From contig CANMML010000006.1 in NCBI GenBank assembly GCA_947499005.1, forward strand, positions 62,001-126,000: 64,000 nt of DNA, in the 5' to 3' direction. Of this stretch, positions 44,901-53,885 are shown in pieces. Position 1 is the stretch's first letter. Every line of letters starts with the position of its first letter. A model generated the notes under the pieces. That model saw nothing but the letters and a program-made list of their open reading frames with translations. It ran no database searches and had not been told where the DNA came from. Origin of the DNA: an uncultured Aquimarina sp. (GTDB taxonomy: Bacteria; Bacteroidota; Bacteroidia; Flavobacteriales; Flavobacteriaceae). The position numbers and the translations under genes are program-made.

Positions 44901-47456
44901 AGCTTTATCGCCTTTCGGTAATTTTACCCCTACAAAAGATTTGTAAGGAGCATATGGAATGGTAAATTGATCGGTAGAGAAGTCTCCCCCTTCTTCAAAA
45001 ACACGAATTCTGAAATTAGCATTCAACATCCCTGGAGAACTGTTATTGACATTGATGTTCGAATTAATGGTAGCGATACCTTCACTATTTAATTTTCCTT
45101 TGAACAATTTTTGATTTTCAGTACTGTAAGTATGTCCAGGGTCGTCAAAAATATAATCACTGTATTTAGAGAACGTAGTTCTTGCTTGACGCATACTGAC
45201 AAATACATCTGCTTTCAAGTTTTTAGCGATGGCTCCATGAAGCCATTTAGAACTTAATGTTCCTTTTACATTAGCATCTTTAATAGATAATCGCTCTTTT
45301 CCGAAATCTAAATTTACTTTTAGGCGATTTGGTTTAACCGTTTCAATTTTTATACGTTTTGAAAAAACAGCTCCACCCACTTTTACACGAGCCATCCAAT
45401 TACCTGTAGGATAATCATCGGAAGTGGTAGTGGTGAAATTATAAATATTTCCTACTGAAGTAGTATTAATTTTCGAATCGATTAATTGCCCTTCAGGACT
45501 AAATAACTCAAAAGAAATAGGATGTCCTTTTGGTAATAAATGCTCTTTGTCCTGTAACATGAAATTCAAGAACAGTGTATCTCCAGGTCTCCAAACACCA
45601 CGTTCCCCATAAATAAAACCTTTAATTCCTTTTTGACTAACATTTCCAGATACGTCAAACTTACTAGTCGATAATGACGAACCATTATCTAGACGTACAT
45701 AAGCTTTTTGTTTTTCTTTAGATGCAATTAAAAGGAATGGCTTTTTCATCACTTTTAATTGTCCTAATCCTTTTTCATTAGTTTTTGTAGAAGCAATAGT
45801 TTGTTGTTGGTAATTAATCACATTTACGTTGACATCATCAATAGGCTCTGTAGTGCGTAAATCTGTAACAGCAACCGTCATCGTATTGTCTAATCCTAAT
45901 TTGGTGATAACCCCCATATTCGATGCCAATACATTACGAACGACCTTTGTGGTATTGTAGCTATAGAAAGCATCATTACAGGGATTGGTGCGTTGCGAAT
46001 AATCGTAATTACTGCTATTGTTGTTTTGGTAATAATCCCAATTACTACGTTCTTCGGGTTCATTATCCCAATTATCATCATTATTAGTGTTTTCGGCAGT
46101 CGAAGTGTCCTCACTAGATTTACAACGATACAAACTCTCCTTTTTGCCAAAAGAAAGTTCAACACGATAGATTGCCCCAGGTTCGGGATCAATAAGGTCA
46201 TTTAGTTTTAAGGAGAAAGTATTCCATTCAGAAAAGTCGATCTTTTTTTCGCCCTTCAATTCCATAGAGTTTTGGTAAACAACTCTACCAACACGCAGGA
46301 TTTGGCGATCTCCATCAATTTGATTTACTTGTAAAAACTGAGCAATGTTATCCTCATAAATTTTAGTAACCTTAATCTTTACCGCTTTAAGGTTTTTAGT
46401 CTTAAAAGGAAACTTTATCCCTTCATTATCTGGAAGGATAATTCCTTTTCCTAATAATTCGATTTCTGGTTTTCCTCCATCAAAAGTGATATTTATTTCT
46501 CGTCTTAGTTTGATCTTCTTTCCAGCAGCATTACGAACATTCTGAATTATTAGTACCTCTTTCCCATTGACTTTGTGTTTAGGAAATACCTTAATTTCAT
46601 TTCCATTAATGGTTAATTTGGGACTTGTTTTGTTTTTAAACCAAACGAGACCACTAAGATTTTGACCTTTTTTAAGAGGGTCAGAAAATAATATAGATAC
46701 ATAGCGCTCAGGGTCATGAAATACGCGCGTTTTTAATATTTTAAAATCACCAAGAGCTGGTATTTCTACTTTTAAAGACCCAGATAAATCAAGATTGATA
46801 GGAGCTCCATCCCAAGAAATTTTTAAAGTTTCATCGCTTTGAGAACGAGGAAGATCAATGATTTCAAATAAATAGGATTTTGAAGTATTTCCTTTAGTAA
46901 CCACTACAGGATATGTATTGCCATCTAGACTGGCTTTAAAAATTTTAGCCAATTCTGTTTCTGGTAAAAAATCTGCAGTTTCGATAGTACCACTCACCTT
47001 TTGTTTAGTTAGTGCAGCATCTTCAGCTTCTATTGAAGCTAATTGCACATCGACAAATTGACGAATGACTTGAAAGTTATAGGAAAACGTTTTAAAGTCT
47101 TTAGGGACATCTTGTATCTTGCCTAGATTGAAATTTACTTCATAAAATTCTCCAGACTTTAATGGTTTTTCTGGAGTAAATTCAATGATGCGATTGGTTA
47201 GCCATTTCGCTTCTCCTTTAATGTTAGGTTTAAAATCAAATAAGCCTTTAGCCTGATCGCCTTGCTTTACAGATTCGTTAGCGCTTGATAATTGAATTTT
47301 AATTGAAGACTGAGATGAAACTGATCCCGAAGTATAAGACGAAATATAGCTTACAAATTCAGGGTTTATTTCTTTGAAATTTTTGTCTTTACAACCGATA
47401 TTTATTAGGCATAAAGAAATAAGGCTTAAGAAGATAAGAAAGCGCATTTTTTTCAT
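41922..47456 (-). CDS. Bacterial alpha-2-macroglobulin lipoprotein
   Basis: This 1844-residue protein has a lipoprotein signal peptide (ISLCLINIGC, Cys22), then repeated macroglobulin-like beta domains (MG1-MG8), a bait-type region, and a thioester domain with GCVEQ (Cys1394/Gln1397). The C-terminal receptor-like domain follows. The thioester motif is intact, so it should trap proteases covalently, as the E. coli YfhM-type protein does. A poly-N/S/Y segment at about residues 455-500 is low complexity. It is partnered functionally by PBP1C. The 16-bp palindrome at 47498 may belong to its promoter. Confidence 0.9.
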   Translation of the reverse strand: MKKMRFLIFLSLISLCLINIGCKDKNFKEINPEFVSYISSYTSGSVSSQSSIKIQLSSANESVKQGDQAKGLFDFKPNIKGEAKWLTNRIIEFTPEKPLKSGEFYEVNFNLGKIQDVPKDFKTFSYNFQVIRQFVDVQLASIEAEDAALTKQKVSGTIETADFLPETELAKIFKASLDGNTYPVVVTKGNTSKSYLFEIIDLPRSQSDETLKISWDGAPINLDLSGSLKVEIPALGDFKILKTRVFHDPERYVSILFSDPLKKGQNLSGLVWFKNKTSPKLTINGNEIKVFPKHKVNGKEVLIIQNVRNAAGKKIKLRREINITFDGGKPEIELLGKGIILPDNEGIKFPFKTKNLKAVKIKVTKIYEDNIAQFLQVNQIDGDRQILRVGRVVYQNSMELKGEKKIDFSEWNTFSLKLNDLIDPEPGAIYRVELSFGKKESLYRCKSSEDTSTAENTNNDDNWDNEPEERSNWDYYQNNNSSNYDYSQRTNPCNDAFYSYNTTKVVRNVLASNMGVITKLGLDNTMTVAVTDLRTTEPIDDVNVNVINYQQQTIASTKTNEKGLGQLKVMKKPFLLIASKEKQKAYVRLDNGSSLSTSKFDVSGNVSQKGIKGFIYGERGVWRPGDTLFLNFMLQDKEHLLPKGHPISFELFSPEGQLIDSKINTTSVGNIYNFTTTTSDDYPTGNWMARVKVGGAVFSKRIKIETVKPNRLKVNLDFGKERLSIKDANVKGTLSSKWLHGAIAKNLKADVFVSMRQARTTFSKYSDYIFDDPGHTYSTENQKLFKGKLNSEGIATINSNINVNNSSPGMLNANFRIRVFEEGGDFSTDQFTIPYAPYKSFVGVKLPKGDKARGMLLTDIKHPIKIATLDPDGKPVSTKVRVDVYKLEWKYWWEKNDQEDLSKYVGSTYKKPLHTDYVTSINGNATANFEIKYPDWGRYYVRVIDQNSGHATGKIIYADWPGWAGRASKDNPGGASMLVFSTDKQKYDVGEPVKVTIPTAEKGRALVSVESGSRVVETYWVEAKKESTQFSFIATEEMAPNVYVNVTLIQPHQYEGNDLPIRLYGMTPISVEDPKTHLSPVIDMPDELHPEEKVTIKVSEENQQAMEYTIAVVDEGLLDITRFKTPNPWSTFYAREALGVRSWDMYDYVLGASSGDIAGLLEIGGGDELAKKGGKKANRFKPVVRFMGPFSLEKGKENTHSFTMPQYIGSVKTMIVASHESAYGKTSKATPVKQPLMVLSTLPRVLSPGEKVTVPVNVFTMNDDIKNVSVSIKTKGVVETNGSTKKQVTFSEAGEKSTDFELTVPNNIGYSEVEITAVSGTNIATHKVEIDVRIPNPPTTTVIDKILDAGETWNAEYNLNGIKGTNSAYLEVSNIPAINLEERLKYLIRYPHGCVEQTTSSGFPQLFLENITELDLERKEEINKNVKATIERLLQFQHTNGGFRYWPTNNDTDDWASSYVGHFLLEAKAKGYSIPSGVLSKWTTYQNEKANSWRTGENNRANQGILQAYRLYTLSLAGKPAMGAMNRLKENDNLSNKTTWRLAAAYAVAGQKEVAKQLIFGKSYDVAPYTEMANSYGSDVRDKAMILETLLLLNEKEKAFEVLKTLSGTLGSKKWLSTQTTAYSLIAISKLITGNSYANNTLKYSYAVNGKSSTSYDSGKSISKNELSTRKVINKLQLQNTSGGVLFVRVVTRGTQNTGVDTDLNNDLQMFVSYLDLNNNKINPKSIKQGEDFKVEVTIKNSGYRGNYEQLALSHLFPSGWEIQNLRNDKTGDKHIKSTPEYMDVRDDRIHYYFDLKQGEQKTFVSLLNAAYLGKFYLPSIYCEAMYDNSISAKKAGSWTEVIK

Positions 47457-47497
47457 GATGATTTCTTTTAAAGGAGTGTAAGTTGATTTTAATACTG

Positions 47498-47513
47498 TTA
47501 AAGTTAACTTTAA
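47498..47513. promoter_or_regulatory. Perfect 16-bp palindrome upstream of the alpha-2-macroglobulin gene
   Basis: TTAAAGTTAACTTTAA is a perfect palindrome 41 bases before the A2M start codon. It may be an operator. AT-rich palindromes arise by chance at a fair rate in this genome, so confidence is low. Confidence 0.3.
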
Positions 47514-47829
47514 ATATATGGCAAGTATTTAACTTAATGATGTTAAACTCGAAAAATTAATAATTGTGATGATATGTACCCTTCATATTTCCGAACCCTT
47601 ATCCTCGATTAGGTAGTAGATTCCTTATCAATTGAGGAATGGCAAGACTAAATGGAAATATTATGGATATTAAATGATTATAGTTGTTAAGATATAAAAT
47701 AAGTGACCTTACAGTGTTGAGACTTATTTAAAACGATTCCGAATTACCTATCAATTACAGTCAAATGCAAGAATAAATGTTAAGTTGAAGAAGTATTTGA
47801 CGACATAAAGAACATCTTAAACGAATCGC
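47514..47829. other. Gene-free spacer with repeat remnant
   Basis: This stretch lies between divergent genes. It holds a short repeat at 47618-47646 (AGATTCCTTATCAATTGAGG, then AATGGCAAG) that matches 53804-53832 and is related to the larger element at 50885. Nothing else is recognisable apart from presumed promoters. Confidence 0.45.
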
Positions 47830-49170
47830 ATGGAAGAACATATTGTAATCATAGGAAATGGGGTTTCGGGAGTTACTGCTGCCCGTCATATCCGTAAGCT
47901 TTCGGATAAACGCATTACTATCATTTCTTCGGAAACGGATTATTTCTTTTCTCGAACGGCTTTGATGTATATCTACATGGGGCATATGAAGTTTGAAAAC
48001 ACACAACCATATGAGCCTTGGTTTTGGAAGAAGAATCGCATCGAATTAAAAAAGGCCTTTGTAGAGCGTATAGAACCAGATAAAAATCTATTGCATTTTG
48101 CTGAAGGAGGTTCTCTAGAATACGATCAACTTATTTTGGCAACAGGATCTAAGCCGAATAAATTTGGATGGCCAGGTCAAGACTTAGATGGAGTAATGGG
48201 AATGTATTCTAAACAGAATTTAGATGATTTAGAAAAATACGCTCCCAATAATAAAGTCTGTAAACACGCTGTTATTGTTGGTGGGGGATTAATTGGTATC
48301 GAAATGGCCGAAATGTTACGATCCAGAGATATTCCAGTAACATTTTTAGTTCGCGAAGATAGCTTTTGGAATGGCGTTTTGCCAGGAGAAGAATCGGCAA
48401 TGATCAATGAGCATATCAAAGAGCACCATATAGACCTTCGTTTAGGAGTAAACCTTGGTGAGATTAAAGACAATGGAAAAGGGAAAGCTAAAAGTGTAGT
48501 TATTAAAGAAACAGGAGAAGAAATCCTTTGTGATGTAGTAGGATTAACTGCAGGTGTTTCTCCAAATATTGAATTCGTTAAGACCTCGGGTATAGAGACA
48601 GGGCGCGGGATAAAAGTGAACCGCCTATTAAAGACTAATTATGACAATGTTTTTGCTATTGGAGATTGTGCCGAACAACACGAAGCTATTGGAAGTCGTA
48701 GGCCAATAGAAGCGGTTTGGTATACCGGTCGTATGATGGGAGAAACTGTAGCAAGAACCATTTGTGGAACACCTACAGAATACAAGCCAGGACATTGGTT
48801 CAATAGTGCAAAATTTTTAGATATAGAATATCAAACCTACGGTTGGATTTGGGCAGAACCAAAGGAAGACGAAGCTCGTTTCTTTTGGAAACACCCTAAA
48901 GAGCACTTGCTAGTACATCTTAATTTTGATAAAGCAACACGTCAATTTATTGGGATCAATACCTTCGGAATTCGCATGCGACATGAATTGTTTGACAGGT
49001 GGTTGACGGAAGAGAAATCGGTAGATTATGTATTGGCTCACTTAAAAGATGCCAACTTCGATCCAGAATTTTATAAACTGCACGAAGAAGCGATTGTAGA
49101 AAAATTTAATAAAGAACAAGGAACAAATATAAAAGTAGCTCGTAAGAGTTGGAAACGCATTTTTGCATAA
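47830..49170 (+). CDS. FAD-dependent NAD(P)H oxidoreductase
   Basis: This 446-residue flavoprotein has the N-terminal FAD motif IVIIGNGVSGVTAARHIRKL, a second nucleotide motif HAVIVGGGLIGIEMAEML and a C-terminal FAD-binding signature VFAIGDCAEQ. The layout is that of the pyridine nucleotide-disulfide reductase superfamily in the NirB/rubredoxin reductase branch, without a redox CxxxxC. A C-terminal extension of about 110 residues is aromatic and charged and not recognised. It ends 11 bases before the ATG of a polyferredoxin gene, so the pair probably forms an electron-transfer unit. Confidence 0.83.
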   Translation: MEEHIVIIGNGVSGVTAARHIRKLSDKRITIISSETDYFFSRTALMYIYMGHMKFENTQPYEPWFWKKNRIELKKAFVERIEPDKNLLHFAEGGSLEYDQLILATGSKPNKFGWPGQDLDGVMGMYSKQNLDDLEKYAPNNKVCKHAVIVGGGLIGIEMAEMLRSRDIPVTFLVREDSFWNGVLPGEESAMINEHIKEHHIDLRLGVNLGEIKDNGKGKAKSVVIKETGEEILCDVVGLTAGVSPNIEFVKTSGIETGRGIKVNRLLKTNYDNVFAIGDCAEQHEAIGSRRPIEAVWYTGRMMGETVARTICGTPTEYKPGHWFNSAKFLDIEYQTYGWIWAEPKEDEARFFWKHPKEHLLVHLNFDKATRQFIGINTFGIRMRHELFDRWLTEEKSVDYVLAHLKDANFDPEFYKLHEEAIVEKFNKEQGTNIKVARKSWKRIFA

Positions 49171-49181
49171 AAGATAAGATC

Positions 49182-50798
49182 ATGAAATTTATAAAATATA
49201 TTGGTCTAGTAATGGCCATTGCGGGGTTTGCCATTTTTACGGGGAGTGTTTTTGTAGGGAAATACAACGTGTCTCCGGAAGCTTTTCAAGAGTGGAGTAG
49301 CCAGAAAACAAAAAGCGAGTTTTTTATTGAGCGTGCTGAGAAAGAAATTGTTGGAAAGGAGCTTAGTGCTTTTCAATTGACAAGTACGATTTCAAGAATT
49401 GCTAAAAATTCTAATACACATTATAAAGGACAGCAAGAAATTCCTTGGGATAAAATCATTCATTGGAAATGGAATAAATCATATAAAGATTTTGTCTATC
49501 CTTTGCTAAGAAAGTCTGCTGTAGGGTGGATTCCAGAAAATAAAGGAATATTCTGGTGGATGACTTTTGGATTAGCGATCATTGGTGGATTGATATATTT
49601 CTTGCCAGATTATAAATTGTTAGGGCCTAAAGGAATTAAGAATAATGGAATTTTTCAGCATTCGGCTACCAATCGAGGAATATTAGGATTTATAACTTTT
49701 GTGTTCTTTGTAGGGTTTTATGTCTTGTTGTATTTCTTTCCAAATTATTTAATTAATCCTATTCTATCTGTAGATAATATCAGCAAGGGCTTAAGCGGTA
49801 ATCCTGCGAGTCAATGGTTTCTATATGGATTTATGTATTGTGCGGTAATGACCGTATTTGCTATCCGTATGTTTATCAAGTACAGGCATAATGCTTACCA
49901 GTTAGTTCGTACAGCTGTGGTATTATTTTTTCAAGTTGCCTTTGCATTCTTAATTCCTGAAATCTTAGTAGCGTTTAATAAGCCATGGTTCGATTTTAAA
50001 AATGCTTGGCCGTTGAATTATACTTTTTTCTTCGACTGGAATATCAATAGTCTAGTATCAAGTGGGAATTTAGGAGTATTTATGTTGGTATGGGGAATTG
50101 TCTTGACGTTAATTATCGTACCCGTAATGGTTTATTTTTATGGAAAAAGATGGTACTGTAGTTGGGTTTGTGGATGTGGTGGATTAGCAGAAACTCTAGG
50201 AGATCCTTACCGTCAATTATCAAGCAAGTCATTATTTTCTTGGAAAATAGAGCGTTGGTTAATTCATGGAGTATTGGCTTTTGCGATCATCATGACAGCA
50301 TTAACATTGTATGTGTATTTCGCAGGAATCGAAAGTTGGAAAGAAGTTGCTTTTGGAATTACTGCTTATGATATACAATCTAGTTATGGGTTTTGGATCG
50401 GGTCTATATTCTCTGGAGTTATAGGAACAGGATTTTATCCAATTTTAGGAAATCGTGTGTGGTGTCGTTTTGGATGTCCATTGGCAGCATACATGGGATT
50501 AGTACAACGTTTCAAGTCTAGATTTAGAATTACCACCAATGGAGGACAATGTATTTCTTGTGGAAACTGTTCAACCTATTGTGAACAGGGAATTGATGTA
50601 AGGGCTTACGCACAGAAAGGGCAAAATATTGTACGTGCAAGTTGTGTTGGTTGTGGAATCTGTTCTGCGGTATGTCCGCGTGGAGTATTAAAATTAGAAA
50701 ACGGTCCAGAAGAAGGGCGTATCAATCCTACAGAAGTACTATTAGGGAATGATGTTGATTTAATAGAAATGGCGAATCAAAACTCGAAGGCGAGTTAG
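49182..50798 (+). CDS. Membrane-bound 4Fe-4S polyferredoxin (NapH/NosR-like)
   Basis: The longest frame begins with TTG at 49149; the ATG at 49182 (MKFIKYIGLVMAIAGFAIFT) opens on a transmembrane helix and gives 538 residues. About six membrane segments carry the cytoplasmic Cys clusters YCSWVCGCGG and CRFGCPLAAY typical of NapH/NosR-type proteins. The C-terminus has two 4Fe-4S motifs, CISCGNCSTYC and CVGCGICSAVCPRG. It probably passes electrons across the inner membrane, with the flavoprotein encoded before it as input. Confidence 0.85.
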   Translation: MKFIKYIGLVMAIAGFAIFTGSVFVGKYNVSPEAFQEWSSQKTKSEFFIERAEKEIVGKELSAFQLTSTISRIAKNSNTHYKGQQEIPWDKIIHWKWNKSYKDFVYPLLRKSAVGWIPENKGIFWWMTFGLAIIGGLIYFLPDYKLLGPKGIKNNGIFQHSATNRGILGFITFVFFVGFYVLLYFFPNYLINPILSVDNISKGLSGNPASQWFLYGFMYCAVMTVFAIRMFIKYRHNAYQLVRTAVVLFFQVAFAFLIPEILVAFNKPWFDFKNAWPLNYTFFFDWNINSLVSSGNLGVFMLVWGIVLTLIIVPVMVYFYGKRWYCSWVCGCGGLAETLGDPYRQLSSKSLFSWKIERWLIHGVLAFAIIMTALTLYVYFAGIESWKEVAFGITAYDIQSSYGFWIGSIFSGVIGTGFYPILGNRVWCRFGCPLAAYMGLVQRFKSRFRITTNGGQCISCGNCSTYCEQGIDVRAYAQKGQNIVRASCVGCGICSAVCPRGVLKLENGPEEGRINPTEVLLGNDVDLIEMANQNSKAS

Positions 50799-50884
50799 AA
50801 TCACGCGATTTAAATCACTTGTTTCAATGTTTTAGTTGAGAGATGAGTAATTTAAATATAAACAACCTTTAATAACAAGAGTCA

Positions 50885-50965
50885 CGTCATCCTGAATTTA
50901 TTTCAGGATCTCATAAGAGTAAAAAATCAATAGGATGAGATTCCTTGTCGGCACCAAGAATGACG
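50885..50965. repeat. Palindromic intergenic repeat (CGTCATCCTGAA type)
   Basis: The 81-bp element has ends CGTCAT and ATGACG, with internal inverted arms CCTGAA/TTCAGG and GGATCTCAT/ATGAGATTCC. It could form a large cruciform or RNA hairpin. Shorter relatives lie at 53767-53832 and 47618-47646. It resembles the short palindromic repeats scattered in many flavobacterial genomes. Confidence 0.6.
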
Positions 50966-51011
50966 GAATGAGAATATATTATTAATTATTGTAAGTCATT
51001 TAAATTAGTAT

Positions 51012-51045
51012 AAAAGCGAGATGTTTCAAAAAGCATCTCGTTTTT
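51012..51045 (+). terminator. Rho-independent terminator of the flavoprotein/polyferredoxin operon
   Basis: AAAAGCGAGATG pairs with CATCTCGTTTTT (one G-U pair) around a 10-base loop and runs into TTTTT. It lies 214 bases after the polyferredoxin stop and 64 bases before the glycosidase gene. Confidence 0.65.
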
Positions 51046-51108
51046 TATGATTAAAAGTAATCCTTACGATACTTCACAATAGAAAGCAATTAATTATCTT
51101 AACATTCT

Positions 51109-53751
51109 ATGAAAACAGCAGAAGAGCTTAGATTACAAAAAACATATAATAAAGAAGAAAATTGGTTGCATTGGGGTCCCTATTTAAGTGAACGTCAGTG
51201 GGGAACTGTTCGAGAGGATTACAGCCCCGACGGATCTGCTTGGGATTACTTTCCTCACGATCATGCTAGGAGTAGAACTTACAGATGGGGTGAAGATGGT
51301 ATTGCTGGAATATCAGATAGACATTGTGCTATTGCGTTTGCTGTAGCTCTTTGGAATGGTAAAGATCCTATCTTAAAAGAAAGACTCTTTGGTCTTACAG
51401 GGCAAGAAGGAAATCATGCTGAAGATTGTAAGGAGCTGTACTATTATTTGGATAGCAGTCCTACACATTCTTATATGAAGCATTTGTATAAATATCCTCA
51501 AAACGAATATCCGTACGCAGACCTTGTGAATACGAATAAATATAGAGGTAAAGATGCTTTAGAATATGAGTTGTTAAACACAGGGATTTTTGATAATGAC
51601 GAATATTTTGATGTATATACAGAGTATGCCAAAGAAAATGAAGAAGATATTCTAATTAAAATTACCGTAAGCAATAGGGCTGAAAATGCTGCTGATATTT
51701 GGGTGCTACCTACACTTTGGTTGAGAAACCTTTGGTCGTTTAATCAAGCAACAGGGTATCATAATATTGTCAAGCATCAACAATTTGAAAAACATAGCTC
51801 TGTAAAGTTATCGCATCCAAAATTGGGAGACTATTTCCTCAATTTCGAAAACCCAGATAAATGGTTGTTTACTAATAATGAAACCAATAATGAAAAGTTA
51901 TTTGGGGTGCCAAATGAAAGCCCTTATGTAAAGGATTTGTTTCATGATGTTGTCATTCAAAATGATTTCGAGCTTACAGATCGTATAAGTGAAGGGACAA
52001 AGTTTGCACCAATGTATCGACTGAATATCGATGGGAATTCGTCTAAAGAAATAAGATTACGCTTATCAAAAAAAGAATTTAAACGAAATCCATTATTACA
52101 GGGTTTTACTAAAACTTTTGAAACTAGAATAAAAGAGACCGACGATTTTTACAAGCCATTTTGTAATAAAAATGAAGATAGAGAAAACATACAGCGACAA
52201 GCTTTTGCGGGTATGCTCTGGACCAAACAATATTATAATATGGATATCACCACTTGGTTAGATGGTGATCCAGGGCAAATACCGCCACCCGAATCACGTA
52301 AGCATGGTAGAAATCACGACTGGAAAACACTCAATAATGAGGATATCATTACGATGCCTGATAAATGGGAGTATCCATGGTATGCCGTTTGGGATACGGC
52401 TTTTCACTGTGTGCCTTTAGCGAAGCTCGATCCTGAATTTGCTAAGGAACAATTGTTATTAGTAACCAAGGAATGGTATATGGCGCCTAGTGGTCAGATT
52501 CCTGCTTATGAATGGGCATTTTCCGATGTCAATCCACCCGTACAGGCTTGGTCAACACTTCAAGTATATGAAATTGATAGGGCTAAGACAGGTGTCTCGG
52601 ATATTTCATTTTTGAAGCGAATGTTGAATAAATTGGCGCTTAATTTTACTTGGTGGGTCAATCGAAAGGATCGAAATAACAATAATGTATTTGAAGGCGG
52701 TTTTTTAGGTTTAGATAATATAGGATTGTTTGATAGAAGTAGTGTAATACCAGGAAATGGTTTTCTAGAACAAGCCGATGGAACTGCTTGGATGGCATTA
52801 TATAGCTTAAACTTACTTGAAATCTCTTTAGAAATTGCTCAGCATGACGCTTCTTATGAAGATATGGCAACGAAATACTTTGAGCATTTTGTATACATAG
52901 CAGAGTCTCTTAATAAAATATGTCATCGTCGATCAGGTAGCTGGAATGAAGAAGAAGGGTTTTTCTATGATGTTTTAGTACTTCCTAATGAAGAGCATAT
53001 TCCTATTAAAGTAAGGTCTCTAGTAGGTTTGATGACTCTAAATGCGAATTTGGTGCTTAAGAAAGAGATCTTAGAAAAACTACCTAATTTTTATAAAAAT
53101 GTAAAATGGTTTTTAAACTATCGCAATAAGCATAGCGAATACAAGGTCATTGAAAACTTTAAAGAGGGAGAAGATTTATTACTATCCTTAGTACCTAAAG
53201 AACGGATGATTCGTTTGATAAATGCCTTAATGGATAAAAATGAATTTTTAAGTGATTATGGTATTCGAGCATTATCCAAAGTGCATAGTGAACCTTATCG
53301 CATTCATATCAATGGCCAAGAATTTAGTGTTGCTTACGAACCTGCAGAGTCTAGTAATTATGTTTTTGGGGGAAATTCTAACTGGCGTGGCCCGATTTGG
53401 ATGCCAATGAATTACCTTTTTGTACAATCTTTAAAAACCTATTACAGTTATTATAAAGATGAAATAACAATAGACGTTGAAGGGAAATCCTATAATTTAT
53501 TAGAATTATCTTTTATGATTAGTGATCGATTGATCAGCATGTTTGAAAATAATACGAATGGAGATAGACCAATTCATGCTTTAGATAAACACATTTATCA
53601 AAAAGACCATTTTAAAGATTTAGTCTTATTTTATGAATACTTTCATGGAGATATAGGAAGGGGAGTTGGAGCTTCTCATCAAACAGGATGGACAGGTGTC
53701 ATTGCATCATTAATTGATGAATGTACTAGATTTAAAGAATCAAATAAATAA
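51109..53751 (+). CDS. GH63-like (MGH1-type) glycoside hydrolase
   Basis: This 880-residue soluble protein resembles the bacterial GH63/MGH1-like glucosidases. The N-terminal region reads LHWGPYLSERQWGTVREDYS and AWDYFPHDHARSRTYRWGED. The (alpha/alpha)6-barrel part contains YAVWDTAFHCVPLAKLDPEF, QIPAYEWAFSDVNPP and SNWRGPIWMPMNYLF. These blocks carry conserved acidic residues that are probable catalytic acids. There is no signal peptide, so it should act in the cytoplasm on an oligosaccharide or glucosyl conjugate. The substrate is not predictable from sequence. Confidence 0.82.
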   Translation: MKTAEELRLQKTYNKEENWLHWGPYLSERQWGTVREDYSPDGSAWDYFPHDHARSRTYRWGEDGIAGISDRHCAIAFAVALWNGKDPILKERLFGLTGQEGNHAEDCKELYYYLDSSPTHSYMKHLYKYPQNEYPYADLVNTNKYRGKDALEYELLNTGIFDNDEYFDVYTEYAKENEEDILIKITVSNRAENAADIWVLPTLWLRNLWSFNQATGYHNIVKHQQFEKHSSVKLSHPKLGDYFLNFENPDKWLFTNNETNNEKLFGVPNESPYVKDLFHDVVIQNDFELTDRISEGTKFAPMYRLNIDGNSSKEIRLRLSKKEFKRNPLLQGFTKTFETRIKETDDFYKPFCNKNEDRENIQRQAFAGMLWTKQYYNMDITTWLDGDPGQIPPPESRKHGRNHDWKTLNNEDIITMPDKWEYPWYAVWDTAFHCVPLAKLDPEFAKEQLLLVTKEWYMAPSGQIPAYEWAFSDVNPPVQAWSTLQVYEIDRAKTGVSDISFLKRMLNKLALNFTWWVNRKDRNNNNVFEGGFLGLDNIGLFDRSSVIPGNGFLEQADGTAWMALYSLNLLEISLEIAQHDASYEDMATKYFEHFVYIAESLNKICHRRSGSWNEEEGFFYDVLVLPNEEHIPIKVRSLVGLMTLNANLVLKKEILEKLPNFYKNVKWFLNYRNKHSEYKVIENFKEGEDLLLSLVPKERMIRLINALMDKNEFLSDYGIRALSKVHSEPYRIHINGQEFSVAYEPAESSNYVFGGNSNWRGPIWMPMNYLFVQSLKTYYSYYKDEITIDVEGKSYNLLELSFMISDRLISMFENNTNGDRPIHALDKHIYQKDHFKDLVLFYEYFHGDIGRGVGASHQTGWTGVIASLIDECTRFKESNK

Positions 53752-53766
53752 TTTATATAAATATTC

Positions 53767-53832
53767 AAGATCTCATTAAGGGGTTTGGGAAATTAATATG
53801 ATAAGATTCCTTGTTAATCAAGGAATGACAAA
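53767..53832. repeat. Intergenic repeat, degenerate copy
   Basis: It contains AAGATCTCATTAAGG and then AGATTCCTTGTTAATCAAGG followed by AATGACAAA. The second part matches 47618-47646, and the GATCTCAT...AAGATTCCTTG order matches the element at 50885. Confidence 0.5.
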
Positions 53833-53885
53833 ACCGTATTAAAATATTACTGATTGTGGATATTCACAATAATTTATAAGAAATC

